This document shows positions 20,533 through 31,200 of a stretch of DNA of 64,000 nt, in pieces. The stretch spans positions 230,807-294,806 of the forward strand of contig SAXG01000001.1 in assembly GCA_012932865.1 (NCBI GenBank), read 5' to 3'. Position 1 is the first letter of the stretch. Every line of letters starts with the position of its first letter. This DNA is from Amylostereum areolatum. Its lineage: Eukaryota; Basidiomycota; Agaricomycetes; Russulales; Stereaceae. Under the pieces are notes generated by a model, which saw only the letters and a list, made by a program, of their open reading frames with translations, did not search any database and was not told the origin of the DNA. A program made the position numbers and the translations under genes.

Positions 20533-21025
20533 TGTCAGCAACGGCCTTAGTGACGAGCACTAGGCGACGACGTGTGACACAAGTGAAGAGGGACGATGGG
20601 GAGTAAGGTCGGTAGTATTGACCAGGTCGAGATGGGGAATATGTACAGGAGGAACGGAGCCCTTATATACTACGAGGCAGAGTCACTTAGTAAGCTACGA
20701 CACACGGCGGTCAGTAAGCAGAGCTAAGTATAGATACATGCGCAGCAGGATCAGTAAGCGAGACAATAAGGATGAGCCGGGTCCGGGGCGGCATGATGTC
20801 ATGCGCAGCATTATGATGTCATGTGGAGTCAAAGGAAGCGATGATAAGACGAGCCTGGAGTCATGACGTCAGGAAGGAGCAAGGATAAGCCGAGTCTCCA
20901 CCGGAGTGACGGAGTGTTACTAAGTGATGAGTAGTCAGACAGAAATAAAAATAAAAATGAATTGGGATATTATCCCCGAGGTCCCCGAGGTGTCCGAGAT
21001 GTCCGGAATGGTAACGTTCATGACA
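20533..21025 (-). repeat. Family-B 5' LTR (B0)
   Basis: 493 bp, TGTCA..TGACA ends on the plus strand. Followed to the left by TA and the primer site (ATCTCGACCT on the plus strand, 20521-20530). I saw no difference from the B1 5' LTR at 35647-36139. Confidence 0.93.
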
Positions 21026-21148
21026 GCGTGTCTTCTCCGCATATCTCTCATCGTCATATGCTCACCCACCACCTTTCTCTCTTAGTCGAGCGTTCGACCC
21101 GCTTGTGAGTTACGGTCGCCATTTTGGACGGTCCGTCCACGGATTTGT
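21026..21148. other. 123-bp spacer between B0 5' LTR and A2 3' LTR
   Basis: Non-LTR sequence repeated exactly at 36140-36262 between B1 and A3. It contains a small palindrome GGACGG-T-CCGTCC. It may be a remnant of the original host DNA between two insertions; neither of its ends matches a target duplication on the far side of the neighbouring elements. Confidence 0.7.
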
Positions 21149-21605
21149 TGTCAGCAACGACTAGTGCGACAGCACCAAGTTACGACAAAGCTGACAGAGG
21201 AAGAGGACGACAGAGGGGAGCCGATCAGACACGGCGACAGACAAGGGAAAGCAAGCAAAGTCGGTAGAATTGACTAGCTCGAGATAAGGAATATGTACAG
21301 CGAGAGCGAGCCTTATATACACAAGAGGAGAGAGACTTAGGTAAGCAACCAATACACGGCGATCAGTAAGCAGACCAAGTATAAGTAAGCAGTCGTATGT
21401 AAAAGAGCACAGCATGAGTCAGTATCGTACAGCATGAGTCAAGAGAAAGGAGTCAGACCCGGACCGAGATGAGTCACGTGGGTCCGGGCGGGATATAGAT
21501 GAGCCGGGTCCGGGCCAAGGTGGAGCCGGACCGGTGATAAGTCGATAAGTCCTAAAGCGTGTAACCGATGTAAAGTAAAAAGAAAATTATAGACCGTTCA
21601 TGACA
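21149..21605 (-). repeat. Family-A 3' LTR (A2)
   Basis: 457 bp, same ends as the A1 LTR. The polypurine tract before it (AAGGAAGGGGTGA in element orientation, just right of 21605) would prime plus-strand synthesis. The pol stop codon TGA lies inside this LTR (TGTCATGA). Confidence 0.95.
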
Positions 21606-24600
21606 TCACCCCTTCCTTAGATTCGACGTCCTCGTCGTAATCAGATCCAGTTTCTTCCTCCGACAGGAGTTTCCAACGATTAAGGCGTGCAGGTTTCGGG
21701 GCACCCGGATGTTCACGGTGGAAGTCGTCAATGCGTTTCTTGGCATTCTGGAGATTGGTGAGAGGCTCCCAAGTATTGTCATTGTCTGGGTAGCCTTTCC
21801 ATTTGACGAGGTACTTGAAGCCGCGACCAACCTTCTTGGAGTCTATAATCTTTTCGACCTCATAGACTTCCTCTCCTTGGACTAACTCTGGTGGTGGAGG
21901 TGTAGGTGCTTTCTGATTGTCAAAGGCGGGACCGTTGTGTGGAGATAGGAGGGACTCGTTGAAGACCGGATGTTTTCGTGACCAGGATGTAGGGAGGCGA
22001 AGCTTGTAAGCCGATGCTCCGACTTTCTCCAGGATTTCGAAAGGACCAAAGCGTTTGTCATCTAGCTTTTGCATAGGACGTGCCGTTTTGATTATGGTTT
22101 GGCCATCTCTGGTCTTGGCTTCCAGCCAGACGAAGTCGCCAATTTTGTAATCTATTGGTTCATCCTTCTTGCGATCGTAAAAGCGCTTTTGATCGTCCTG
22201 TGCTGCCTTTAGCGCAGAGCGGGCTTCCTCATAGATGTCTCGCATGCGTTGTGCAAACTCGTTCGCCGATGGGTTGTCTGTCTCACGTCGAGGGTTTGTC
22301 CCCAGGTAGAGTTCCCGACCATAGTTGGCAAAGTTGGGAGACATCCCAATCGAACTATGGACCATGTTGTTGAGTGCAGTCATGGCAAGTGGGAGGTAAC
22401 GTGTCCAATTGTCCTGTCGTTGATTGACGAAGATGCGAAGGTAGTTTTCCATGGTCATGTTGGAGCGTTCGGTCTGTCCGTCCGTCTGAGGGTGATACGC
22501 CGTGGACGGGTTCCCTTCAATGCCTAACAGTTGGAACAATGCTGTGGTGAATTTGGAGACAAACACGCTGCCACGGTCGCTGACGATCTTTCTAGGAATT
22601 CCATGGTGGGGGACCACCTCGCGTAGGTACTCGAAGGCGAGTTCGTCCTCCGTTAGGTCTTTGGTCGTGGCCCAGAATACAACCTGCTTGGTACCCATGC
22701 AGTTCACATTGCAGATGGCGTCTTTTCCATCCGAGACTGGGAGCGGCATGACAAAGTCGATGGATACATGCTCCCAAGGCGCTTGTGGCGGGTCATGTGG
22801 GTGGAGTGGAGCGGCAATACGATCATGTCTAATCTTGGTACGTTGGCAGGTCTCACATCCTTCAACATATTTCCGGACATCGTCTCTAATGGCAGGCCAC
22901 CAGTAGTTGCGCGTGATGAGCTCATGGGTCTTGTATCGTCCTGGATGACCGACAAGCGGGCCGTCATGATGAGCTTGGATGATGTCTGCACGGAGTCCTT
23001 TGTCTCTTGGGACATAGAGTCTGTGTTGCCAGGTGATTGTTCCATCTGCGTGTTCCAGCCATCCCTTCACTTTGAGTGCTAAGGCGCGTTCTACTGCATG
23101 GTCTCGGAGCAAGGTAGCCTCCTGAATCCGCTCAATGAAGACATTGTCAGGTCCATTGGTTATAATTCCTGCATGGTTGAGGGCGCGAAAGAGTTCTGGT
23201 TTCAGGAGGACAATGTTTTCATTGTCTTTCTCCCCCTTCTCAAGGCCCGCTAGTCGGGAAATAGCATCGGGTTTACCCATTGTTTTGCCAGGCTTGTGGA
23301 GTAGCGTACAATGATACTCTTGTAGCTCCGTTAACCATCGTGCTTGTCTCCGATTTAGCTTCTGCGCCTTGCGGAAGTACGTGAGATTGCGATGATCCGA
23401 CCAGATTTCAAACTCCTGTCGTGCCCCCATGAGGTATTGTCTCCATTCCTCTAGCGCCGTCATGATAGCCAGTAATTCCTTGTCATAAATCTCATAGTTC
23501 CTCTCAGCTTCGCTGAGGGACTTTGAGAGGAAGGCGACCGGGTGCCATTTGCCATTGTCCTGTTGTTGCGAAAGTACCGCGCCCGTGGCATAGTCAGAGG
23601 AGTCCGCCTCGACACGGAACTGTCCATCGTCTGTAGGGATTGCTAGAACTGGCTGCGATGTTATACGTCGCTTGAGTTCCTCAAAAGCCTCCTGCTGTGG
23701 GGTGTCCCAGACCCATTCCGTCTTCCCAGTGAGTTTAGTCATTGGGTGAGCAATGCCACTGAAGTCCTTGATAAAGCGACGGTAGAAGTTGCAAAAGCCC
23801 AAAAATGATTGAAGTTGTTTCTTCGTTTTGGGGGCTGGCCAATTGGTGATTGCCGCGACCTTTGCTGGATCCATGCGAACCCTTCCTCCGCCGACAATCA
23901 TGCCCAGGTATTCGATTTCTGCCTTCTCAAACTCGCACTTTTCTGGCTTCAGATAGAGTTTGTTTTCTCGCAGGATCCGAAGGACCTCCTTGACTATTCG
24001 ACGATGTTCTTCTAGCGTATGTGTGAAGATGAGGATGTCGTCCAAATAGACGACCACGACTCCTTGGTGGATCAAGTCTTTGAACAGGTCATTCATCATG
24101 GCTTGGAACGTAGACGGGGAGTTGGTGAGTCCAAAGAACATGACCGTAGGCTCGTAGAGACCTTTGTTCGTGCGGAATGCAGCTTTCCACTCGTCCCCTT
24201 CTTTAATCCGAACATTGTTGTACCCCCATCGGACATCGAGCTTGGTAAAGTGCCGTGCTCCTTTAAGTTTGTCAACCAACTCTTGGATGAGCGGGAGCGG
24301 GTAACGGTTCTTTATTGTCATCTCATTGAGCTTTCGATAGTCCTGCACAGGACGTAGCGAGCCGTCTTTTTTCTTGATGAAGAAGAATGGGGAGGCCATG
24401 GGTGATTTGGACGGTTGGATCCGGCCAGATCTCAGGTTCTCTTCCAGAAAGGCGTCCAGTTGCTTCTGCTCGTCCAATGTGAGGGGGTAAACTTTGCAAT
24501 CAACCGGTTTGAAGTTAGGAGTGAGCTCAATGGCGTGGTCCCATGGGCGTCGCTCAGGGAGCTTGTCGAAGTCGTCTTTGTCAAAGATGTCCTTGAATTC

Positions 24601-25773
24601 GTGGTACGCCGTTGGGACTCGCTCAGAGAAGGTCTGTTCCTTTTTCTTAGCGTGCTCTTCAATTGCAATGTCCGATGCATGGGTCCGGATGTGGTATGTC
24701 GCTTTGTAGCCATCCCAGTCGAAAGCAAACAGCTGCTCGTCCTTTTCCATGTGGACTGGCTCTTCCTCCTCCTCTTCATCCTCATCGATATTGAGGAGGG
24801 GAGGGGGACGAGAGCAGCTGATAGGGCATCGGTCAAATTCAATTGACCCGGATTTCCAGTCGATGTGAGGGTTGTGCTTCTTTAGCCACTCATGTCCAAT
24901 GAAAAGGTCCGTATCTCCTAGATTGGAGACCGCCAGGTCAATGTTTTCTTCATGGTCTTGAATATTTAGGCGAAGTGTGACATATTCCGTGATGGGACCT
25001 CCTGTGTTGAGAGTGCCGTCTGCATTTCGTACTGGGATTGGGCGAGCAGTCCGTCGCGTGGGGATGTGATTTTCCTGCACAAACTTCGTGTTGATACATG
25101 AGCCAGTGCAACCACTGTCCAGGAGTGCGAGAGCTTTGACAATGCGCTTGGAATCTACCACCAGTTGTGTGGGAATGACCGTTTGTTCCTTGGCGCTGGA
25201 GGAGCGTATGAACTGCATAGGAGTGGCGAGCTCTAGTAGAGCTTGACATGCTAACTCGTCTCCCATGCCAGTTATTTCCTTGATGGCTTCATAAGTAGCC
25301 TCATCACGGCGTCGGTGGTGTGTCCAGATGCGAAGGATTGCAATCGCACTTTCGGGTTTGTCTTCCCTTAAGCGACGAAGTGTCCATTGAGCCGTTCCAG
25401 GTGCCATATAACATGATTTGGGCGCCGTGCCCCTTCCATCGCACGGCGTTGTCCCTGACTTCACAGGGTCCATATCCAAAACCGAGTCCGTATCCAAAGC
25501 CGTATCCAAAACTGAAGCCGAAACCGAAGCCATATCCAAAGCCGAAGGCTCACAAATCGAGGCCTGAGTATCTAAAATAACAACGGGACGCGTGCCCGTA
25601 CCGATAGAGTCCGTAAGAGAAGTCATAATGGGGATATCCCCCGTAGTAGTACAGTCCGAATCAACAATGCGCATATGTAAACGAGAACCAGGCCACCGAG
25701 GCGCCACAAAACCAGACGAGCGAGAAACAGAAACTTGGGCTTCAGATGCCGTGTACATCGTCAGCCCCCTCAA
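21598..25773 (-). CDS. pol: Pol polyprotein of family A (A2), intact
   Basis: 1391 codons when read from the frameshift junction; the first ATG is codon 6. Order: an extension of about 200 residues with Asp/Ser repeats; aspartic protease LLDSGCTG (about 217); reverse transcriptase with LDVRWGYNN and YLDDILIF (about 440-640); RNase H with VEADSSDYATGAVL and a YEIYDKELLAI block (about 715-800); integrase HHCC finger (about 936-976) and core D1006, D1066, E1102 (D,D35E); then a canonical chromodomain at about 1303-1355 with Y-EVEKI, LVKWKGY and TWEP, which keeps the aromatic residues that read methylated histone H3. Such elements copy RNA into DNA in particles and insert in heterochromatin; the targeting is inferred from the family. 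All catalytic residues I looked for are present. Confidence 0.95.
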   Translation of the reverse strand: MRGLTMYTASEAQVSVSRSSGFVAPRWPGSRLHMRIVDSDCTTTGDIPIMTSLTDSIGTGTRPVVILDTQASICEPSALDMASVSASVLDTALDTDSVLDMDPVKSGTTPCDGRGTAPKSCYMAPGTAQWTLRRLREDKPESAIAILRIWTHHRRRDEATYEAIKEITGMGDELACQALLELATPMQFIRSSSAKEQTVIPTQLVVDSKRIVKALALLDSGCTGSCINTKFVQENHIPTRRTARPIPVRNADGTLNTGGPITEYVTLRLNIQDHEENIDLAVSNLGDTDLFIGHEWLKKHNPHIDWKSGSIEFDRCPISCSRPPPLLNIDEDEEEEEEPVHMEKDEQLFAFDWDGYKATYHIRTHASDIAIEEHAKKKEQTFSERVPTAYHEFKDIFDKDDFDKLPERRPWDHAIELTPNFKPVDCKVYPLTLDEQKQLDAFLEENLRSGRIQPSKSPMASPFFFIKKKDGSLRPVQDYRKLNEMTIKNRYPLPLIQELVDKLKGARHFTKLDVRWGYNNVRIKEGDEWKAAFRTNKGLYEPTVMFFGLTNSPSTFQAMMNDLFKDLIHQGVVVVYLDDILIFTHTLEEHRRIVKEVLRILRENKLYLKPEKCEFEKAEIEYLGMIVGGGRVRMDPAKVAAITNWPAPKTKKQLQSFLGFCNFYRRFIKDFSGIAHPMTKLTGKTEWVWDTPQQEAFEELKRRITSQPVLAIPTDDGQFRVEADSSDYATGAVLSQQQDNGKWHPVAFLSKSLSEAERNYEIYDKELLAIMTALEEWRQYLMGARQEFEIWSDHRNLTYFRKAQKLNRRQARWLTELQEYHCTLLHKPGKTMGKPDAISRLAGLEKGEKDNENIVLLKPELFRALNHAGIITNGPDNVFIERIQEATLLRDHAVERALALKVKGWLEHADGTITWQHRLYVPRDKGLRADIIQAHHDGPLVGHPGRYKTHELITRNYWWPAIRDDVRKYVEGCETCQRTKIRHDRIAAPLHPHDPPQAPWEHVSIDFVMPLPVSDGKDAICNVNCMGTKQVVFWATTKDLTEDELAFEYLREVVPHHGIPRKIVSDRGSVFVSKFTTALFQLLGIEGNPSTAYHPQTDGQTERSNMTMENYLRIFVNQRQDNWTRYLPLAMTALNNMVHSSIGMSPNFANYGRELYLGTNPRRETDNPSANEFAQRMRDIYEEARSALKAAQDDQKRFYDRKKDEPIDYKIGDFVWLEAKTRDGQTIIKTARPMQKLDDKRFGPFEILEKVGASAYKLRLPTSWSRKHPVFNESLLSPHNGPAFDNQKAPTPPPPELVQGEEVYEVEKIIDSKKVGRGFKYLVKWKGYPDNDNTWEPLTNLQNAKKRIDDFHREHPGAPKPARLNRWKLLSEEETGSDYDEDVESKEGVMS

Positions 25774-27026
25774 AAACCCTCCTTCTTCTCCTCCACCTTC
25801 GGCTGAGCTTGAAGCGCGTCCATCACGCTTTTCCGATCTTCGGCCGACAGGCTCCTAGCCCAGGCGGTGGGCGTCTCGAACGTCTGTGCTCGAGCCTCCC
25901 GCTTTGGTGGTTCCGTGTACCGGTCCCTCCCCCACATGTCTCGGATGTTCTTCACGTCCACCCTGCAGTCCCGCACCTGGTGGCCATTCTGTCCGCAGCG
26001 GAAGCATCGCCCCTTGATGTCGACACGGTTGACGTCCATCGGCTGACCTTTGCCACCGTGCACCGTGCCGGTTCCATCGCGGCGCCATGGGACCTGCCCC
26101 CCTTGTTGCCCATTGGACGATCCTTGTCCTTTGGGTTTTTGGTTCTGCACGGGTCCACTGCGCTGGGTCTTAAGGTCCTCCCGCTCCTGTCGCAGACCGT
26201 CGATCAGGATGATGCGCTCTTTGAGGTCCTCATATTTCTGAGGAACGTGACCGCTGTCGTAGATGGAGTCGATGGTCCGATAGTAGACGTTGTGTTTGAG
26301 CAGCTGCATGAGGTGGATAGGGTCCTGCGCCGTGGAGTATCCTGCCTTTCTTGCGAGTTGCTCGAACTTGGCGAAGTATTCATGGGCAGTGGTACCCTTC
26401 GTCTGTTTGAACCCGTCCAGTTCGACTGCGGCACGGTGCTGCTCATTGACGTCGGTGAAGGCCCCTTTGAGTGCTTTGTGGAAGTCCACCCAGGCGACCA
26501 TGGCTCCATTGGCCAAGTGTGCATCCTCATACTCGGCCTTCCAGGTGCGTGCTGCCTCTCCCGTCATGTAGGTGAGAATGAAGAGGACTTTGTCCTTGTC
26601 CGTCACGAGGTCATCCTCAGCAGCTCGCATGTATTCCTCGCACGACCGCATCCAGTCATTGAAGTCCTCTCGTTTCCCAGAGAAGCCTTCAGGAGTTTTC
26701 GCGTGGACTTTCTTTCGGGGGGGTCTGGCGGCGGCGGCGGCTGGGGCACTAACAGTGACCGCAGGGGGGTTGACGGTGATGGGGGGGGCCGTGACGTTGA
26801 CGGTGGGGGGTGGCAGGTTGAGGGCAGCAACAAGCACGGCAGGGATGGCTACCCATTGGCCATTTACTTCCATGAGCCAGGCATTGTCGGTGCCGTTATT
26901 CATGTGTTGGATGGGAGAGCCAGTTTGGCCGATGACAATGTTCCATGTTCCACCGATTTCGGTGCAGTTGGCAAGTTCGGCGGGGAGAGGGGGTTGGGGG
27001 TCGGTGCGGATCCACTGGGCAGCCAT
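25770..27026 (-). CDS. gag: Gag of family A (A2), intact
   Basis: 418 codons from the ATG at 27026, same protein as A1 Gag with the CCHC knuckle CFRCGQNGHQVRDC near residue 341. The frame is also open upstream to the ORF1 stop at 27333. The slippery heptamer lies at 25773-25779 directly before the stop. Confidence 0.9.
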   Translation of the reverse strand: MAAQWIRTDPQPPLPAELANCTEIGGTWNIVIGQTGSPIQHMNNGTDNAWLMEVNGQWVAIPAVLVAALNLPPPTVNVTAPPITVNPPAVTVSAPAAAAARPPRKKVHAKTPEGFSGKREDFNDWMRSCEEYMRAAEDDLVTDKDKVLFILTYMTGEAARTWKAEYEDAHLANGAMVAWVDFHKALKGAFTDVNEQHRAAVELDGFKQTKGTTAHEYFAKFEQLARKAGYSTAQDPIHLMQLLKHNVYYRTIDSIYDSGHVPQKYEDLKERIILIDGLRQEREDLKTQRSGPVQNQKPKGQGSSNGQQGGQVPWRRDGTGTVHGGKGQPMDVNRVDIKGRCFRCGQNGHQVRDCRVDVKNIRDMWGRDRYTEPPKREARAQTFETPTAWARSLSAEDRKSVMDALQAQPKVEEKKEGF

Positions 27027-27332
27027 GATTGGTTCGTCGAGGTCGGAGAAGTCTTCGTCGGTGACAGGCGGTAGGGCGGAGGCGGCGATGAGGTTGAAGT
27101 CGGCTTCAGTGAGGTCGTCTTGGCTTTCGTTGGCGAAGTACCAACTGATGCCACTTGTTTGGGTTGCTACGAAGGCGACTTCGACAGTGGTGTCTCCGAG
27201 TTGGACAAAGAAGTCGTTTCCTCGTTCAGTGAAGCCTAGAGGGAGGGGATATATGTAGCAGTTTTCGTCCTCAACGTCGGTGTCGGAGTCAGAACTGGAG
27301 TCGGAGCCGTTGAGTCCGAACGAGGGAATTGT

Positions 27333-27628
27333 TTATAAGTGGGTGAGGTCGATGACCTCTGGCTGGGTGAGGTCGATGACCTCTGGCTCTGGTGTGGGGC
27401 TGGGGGTGTTGCCTGGTGTAAGGAGGCGGTGGGTGTGTCGAGTGTCTACTGGTATTTTCTCGTTGGGCACGTAGAAGGATTTTGGGGGTTGCTCGAGTTT
27501 GTAGCGGTAGGTGACGTATGGGCAGGAGTAGACGTAGAGGTTTCCGTTTCCTTGTTCGTTTATTTTGAGGCGATAGAAGTGGATGTCTATGATGGAGTCT
27601 TCAAGTTCTTCTACACCGAGGGCGACCT
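27333..27628 (-). pseudogene. ORF1 remnant of A2
   Basis: C-terminal part of family-A ORF1 including the tandem VIDLT motifs. Its 5' part is replaced at 27628 by the family-B LTR of B1. One residue differs from A1 (Val for Ala), caused by a CpG to TpG change. Confidence 0.8.
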
Positions 27629-28112
27629 TGTCAGCAACGGCCTTAGTGACGAGCACTAGGCAACGACGTGTGACACAAGTGAAGAGGGATGATGGGGGAT
27701 AAGGTCGGTAGTATTGACTAGGTCGAGATGGGGAATATGTACAGGAGGAACGGAGCCCTTATATACTACGAGGCAGAGTCACTTAGTAAGCTACGACACA
27801 CGGCGGTCAGTAAGCAGAGCTAAGTATAGATACATGCGCAGCAGGATCAGTAAGCGAGACAATAAGGATGAGCCGGGTCCGGAGCGGCATGATGTCATGC
27901 GCAGCCTTATGATGTCATGTGGAGTCAAAGGAAGCGATGGTAAGACGAGCCTGGAGTCATGACGTCAGGAAGGAGCAAGGATAAGCCGAGTCTCCACCGG
28001 AGTGACGGAGTGTTACTAAGTGATGAGTAGTCAGATAGAAATGAAAATAAAAATGAATTTGGATATTATCCCCGAGGTCCCCGAGATGTCCGGAATGGTA
28101 ACGTTCATGACA
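27629..28112 (-). repeat. Family-B 3' LTR (B1)
   Basis: 484 bp, one 9-bp unit shorter than the 5' LTR (three units instead of four at 28065-28091). Contains CRE-like TGACGTCA and TGACATCA sites and a TATATAA box. Confidence 0.93.
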
Positions 28113-28204
28113 TCACCTTCCCGTTAGATTCAACGTCCTCGTTGAATCCCGATGATAAACCCTTCGGCACACAAGATGTTTGTCCAGACGCTCATGGGCA
28201 GCCT

Positions 28205-31200
28205 TCATGATCGTAATCGGCGTATGAGGAGCCATTTGAGCAGTCTTAAGGCGGTGGGGTGGCGGCGGTAGAAGTCGTCTAGGGGCTTCTTGGCTTTCCC
28301 CAGATTTGTCTTTGGTTCCCAGGTATCTTCACTTTGATCGTACCCTTTCCAATGGACCAGGAATTCGAGGCGTTTCGACTTTCTACGGACGTCGACGATG
28401 GATTCTACTTCGTAGAATTCTTCTCCTTGGATAAGGTCAGGGGGCGGAGGTGGTGCTTTTTTCTGTTGGTCGAAGGCAGGACCGTTGTGCGGTGATAAGA
28501 GGGATTCGTTGAACACTGGGTGTTTACGTCCCCACGTCTTCGGGAGTTGAAGATGGTACGCCGATGCCCCAACCTTTTTCAGAACTTTGAACGGCCCGAA
28601 TCGTTTGGCGTCTAGCTTCTGCATTGGTCGTACGGTATGGATCACCGTCTGTCCGTCGCGAGTTTTGGCTTCCAACCATACGAAGTCCCCGACATGGTAG
28701 TCCACGGGGTCGGCTTTGTTACGATCATAGAACCGCTTCTGATCATTTTGAGCGGCCTTGAGGGCGGAGTGTGCTTCGGTGTAGATGTCTCGCATTCGTT
28801 GGGCGAGTTCGTTGGCCGTGGGGTTGGTTGTTTCGCGGCGGGGATTTGTTCCGAGGTAGAGTTCGCGACCGTAATTGGCGAAGTTAGGGGACATGCCGAT
28901 GGATGAATGGGTCATATTGTTGAACGCGGTCATGGCCAGGGGTAGGAAATGGGCCCAGTCGTCCTGACGATGGTTTACATAGATGCGGAGGTAGTTTTCC
29001 ATCGTCATATTGGAGCGTTCGGTTTGTCCATCGGTTTGGGGGTGGTACGCCGTGGAGGGGTTGGCTTCAATTCCTAGTTGTTCGCACAAGGCCTTCGTGA
29101 ATTTGGAGACGAATACGCTGCCTCGGTCGCTGACGATCTTTCGCGGGACACCATGATGGGGCACGACATTGCGTAAGAATTCTTTGGCTAATTCGTCTTC
29201 GGTGAGGTCTTTGGTTGTGGCCCAGAATACGACTTGCTTGGTGCCCATGCAGTTGACATTACAGATGGCGTCGTATCCTTCTGAGACGGGTAACGGCATG
29301 ACAAAGTCGATTGAGACGTGCTCCCATGGTCCCTTGGGAGGCTCGTGTGGATGCAGCGGGGCGGCTATTTGGTCGTGGCGTATTTTGTTCCGTTGGCACG
29401 TTTCGCAGCCTTCGATGTACTTTCGTACGTCGTCTCGTATTGCCGGCCACCAATAGTTGCGCGTGATGAGTTCGTGTGTTTTGTAGCGTCCTGGGTGTCC
29501 ATTGAGTGGTCCGTCATGGTGAGCCTGGATGATGTCTGCGCGTAGCTTTTTGTCGCGGGGTACGTAGATTCGTTGTTGGAACGTAAAAAGATTGTTTTCT
29601 TGTTCCTTCCATCCCTTGACTTTCATGGCTAGCGCTCTTTTTACTGAGTCATCCTGCTTGGTTGTCCCTTTTATGCGCGTGATGAAGGCGTTTTCCGGTC
29701 CATCCACCATTATTCCTGATTCTTCGGGTGTCCTGAGTGCACGGAACAGCTCGGTTTTAAGGAGGACGACGTCCTTGTTGTCATTTTCCCCCTTTTTAAG
29801 CCCCGCCTGTCGTGAAATGGCGTCGGGCTTGCCCATTTGGTTGCCGGCTTTATGTGTCAGGGTGAAGTCGTACTCCTGTAACTCCATTAACCATCTTGCT
29901 TGTCGTCGGTTGAGTTTCTGCGCCTTCCGGAAGTAGGTCAGGTTACGGTGATCGGTCCATATGTCGAATGGTTGTCGGGCGCCCATAAGGTATTGTCGCC
30001 ATTCGTCTAGGGCCGACATGATCGCTAGCAGTTCCTTATCGTAGATTTCGTAGTTGCGTTCGGCTGGGCTCAGTGCTTTGGAAAAGTAGGCAATGGGGTG
30101 CCAGTGGCCGTTGGCTTGCTTCTGCGATAGTACTGCTCCGGTGGCGTAGTCGGATGAATCGGCTTCGACACGGAACTTTTCATTGTCCGTGGGAATGGCT
30201 AGGACCGGTTGTGATGTGATTCGCCGTTTGAGCTCTTCGAAGGCCACTTGCTGAGCGTCTGTCCATTCCCAGTCCGTATGACCCGTGAGTTTGGTTAGGT
30301 CATGCGCGATTCGACTGAAATCCGGTACAAAGCGTCTGTAGAAGTTGCAGAATCCGAGGAATGATTGTAATTGTTTTTTTGTCGTGGGGGCGGTCCAGTT
30401 GGTAATAGCTGCGACTTTGGCGGGGTCCATTCGGACCTTGCCGTGTCCTACGATCATTCCTAGGTATTCGATTTCTTCCTGCTCGAAGTCGCATTTTTCC
30501 GGTTTTAGGTACAGGTTGTTGTCGCGTAGGATTTGGAGTACCTGTTTGACGGCCTGCCGGTGTTGTTCAAGCGTTTCCGTAAAAATCAGGATGTCATCGA
30601 GGTAGACAACCACAATGCCTTCATGGATCAGGTCTCGGAAGAGGTCGTTCATCATGGCTTGGAAGGTGGCGGGCGAGTTCGTCAGGCCGAAAAACATGAC
30701 TGTTGGTTCAAAGAGTCCCTTGTTGGTGCGGAATGCGGCTTTCCATTCGTCTCCTTCCTTGATACGGACGTTGTTGTATCCCCATCGTACGTCGAGTTTG
30801 GTGAATACCTTGGCTCCTTTTAACTTGTCGAGGAGTTCCTGTACGAGTGGGAGTGGATAACGATTTTTTATGGTCATGTCGTTAAGCCGTCTGTAGTCTT
30901 GCACCGGTCGGAGGGATCCGTCTTTCTTTTTAATAAAGAAAAACGGTGAGGCCATCGGGGATTTTGAGTTGCGGATGCGTCCGGAGCGTAGGTTTTCTTC
31001 GAGAAAGTCGTCTAGTTTCCCTTGCTCGTCAAGCGTTAATGGGTAGACTTTGCAATCTACGGGTGTGAAATCGGGCTTGAGTTCGATGGCGTGGTCCCAA
31101 GGTCGTCTTTTTGGGAGTTTATCAAAGTCGTCTTTGTCGAAGATGTCCTTAAATTCGTGATAATCCGAGGGGACGCGTTCCGCGAAGGTTTGAGCCTTTT

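Larger units (their letters stand above)
18180..21025 (-). mobile_element. Family-B retrotransposon fragment B0 (5' LTR to mid-gag)
   Basis: This is the 5' end of a family-B element on the minus strand: 5' LTR, leader, ORF1 and the first part of gag. It matches 33294-36139 (B1) at a constant offset of about 15,114 bp. It is cut inside gag at 18180, where A1 begins. The break is not at an LTR and shows no target duplication. Confidence 0.9.
21149..27628 (-). mobile_element. Family-A retrotransposon, copy A2 (5' end lost)
   Basis: Minus-strand copy with 3' LTR, intact pol and gag and part of ORF1. It ends at 27628 inside ORF1, where the family-B LTR of B1 begins. The 5' LTR, primer site and leader are missing. 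The gag and pol frames are open throughout, making this the best-preserved family-A coding sequence in the window, although it cannot be transcribed from its own LTR. Confidence 0.93.
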
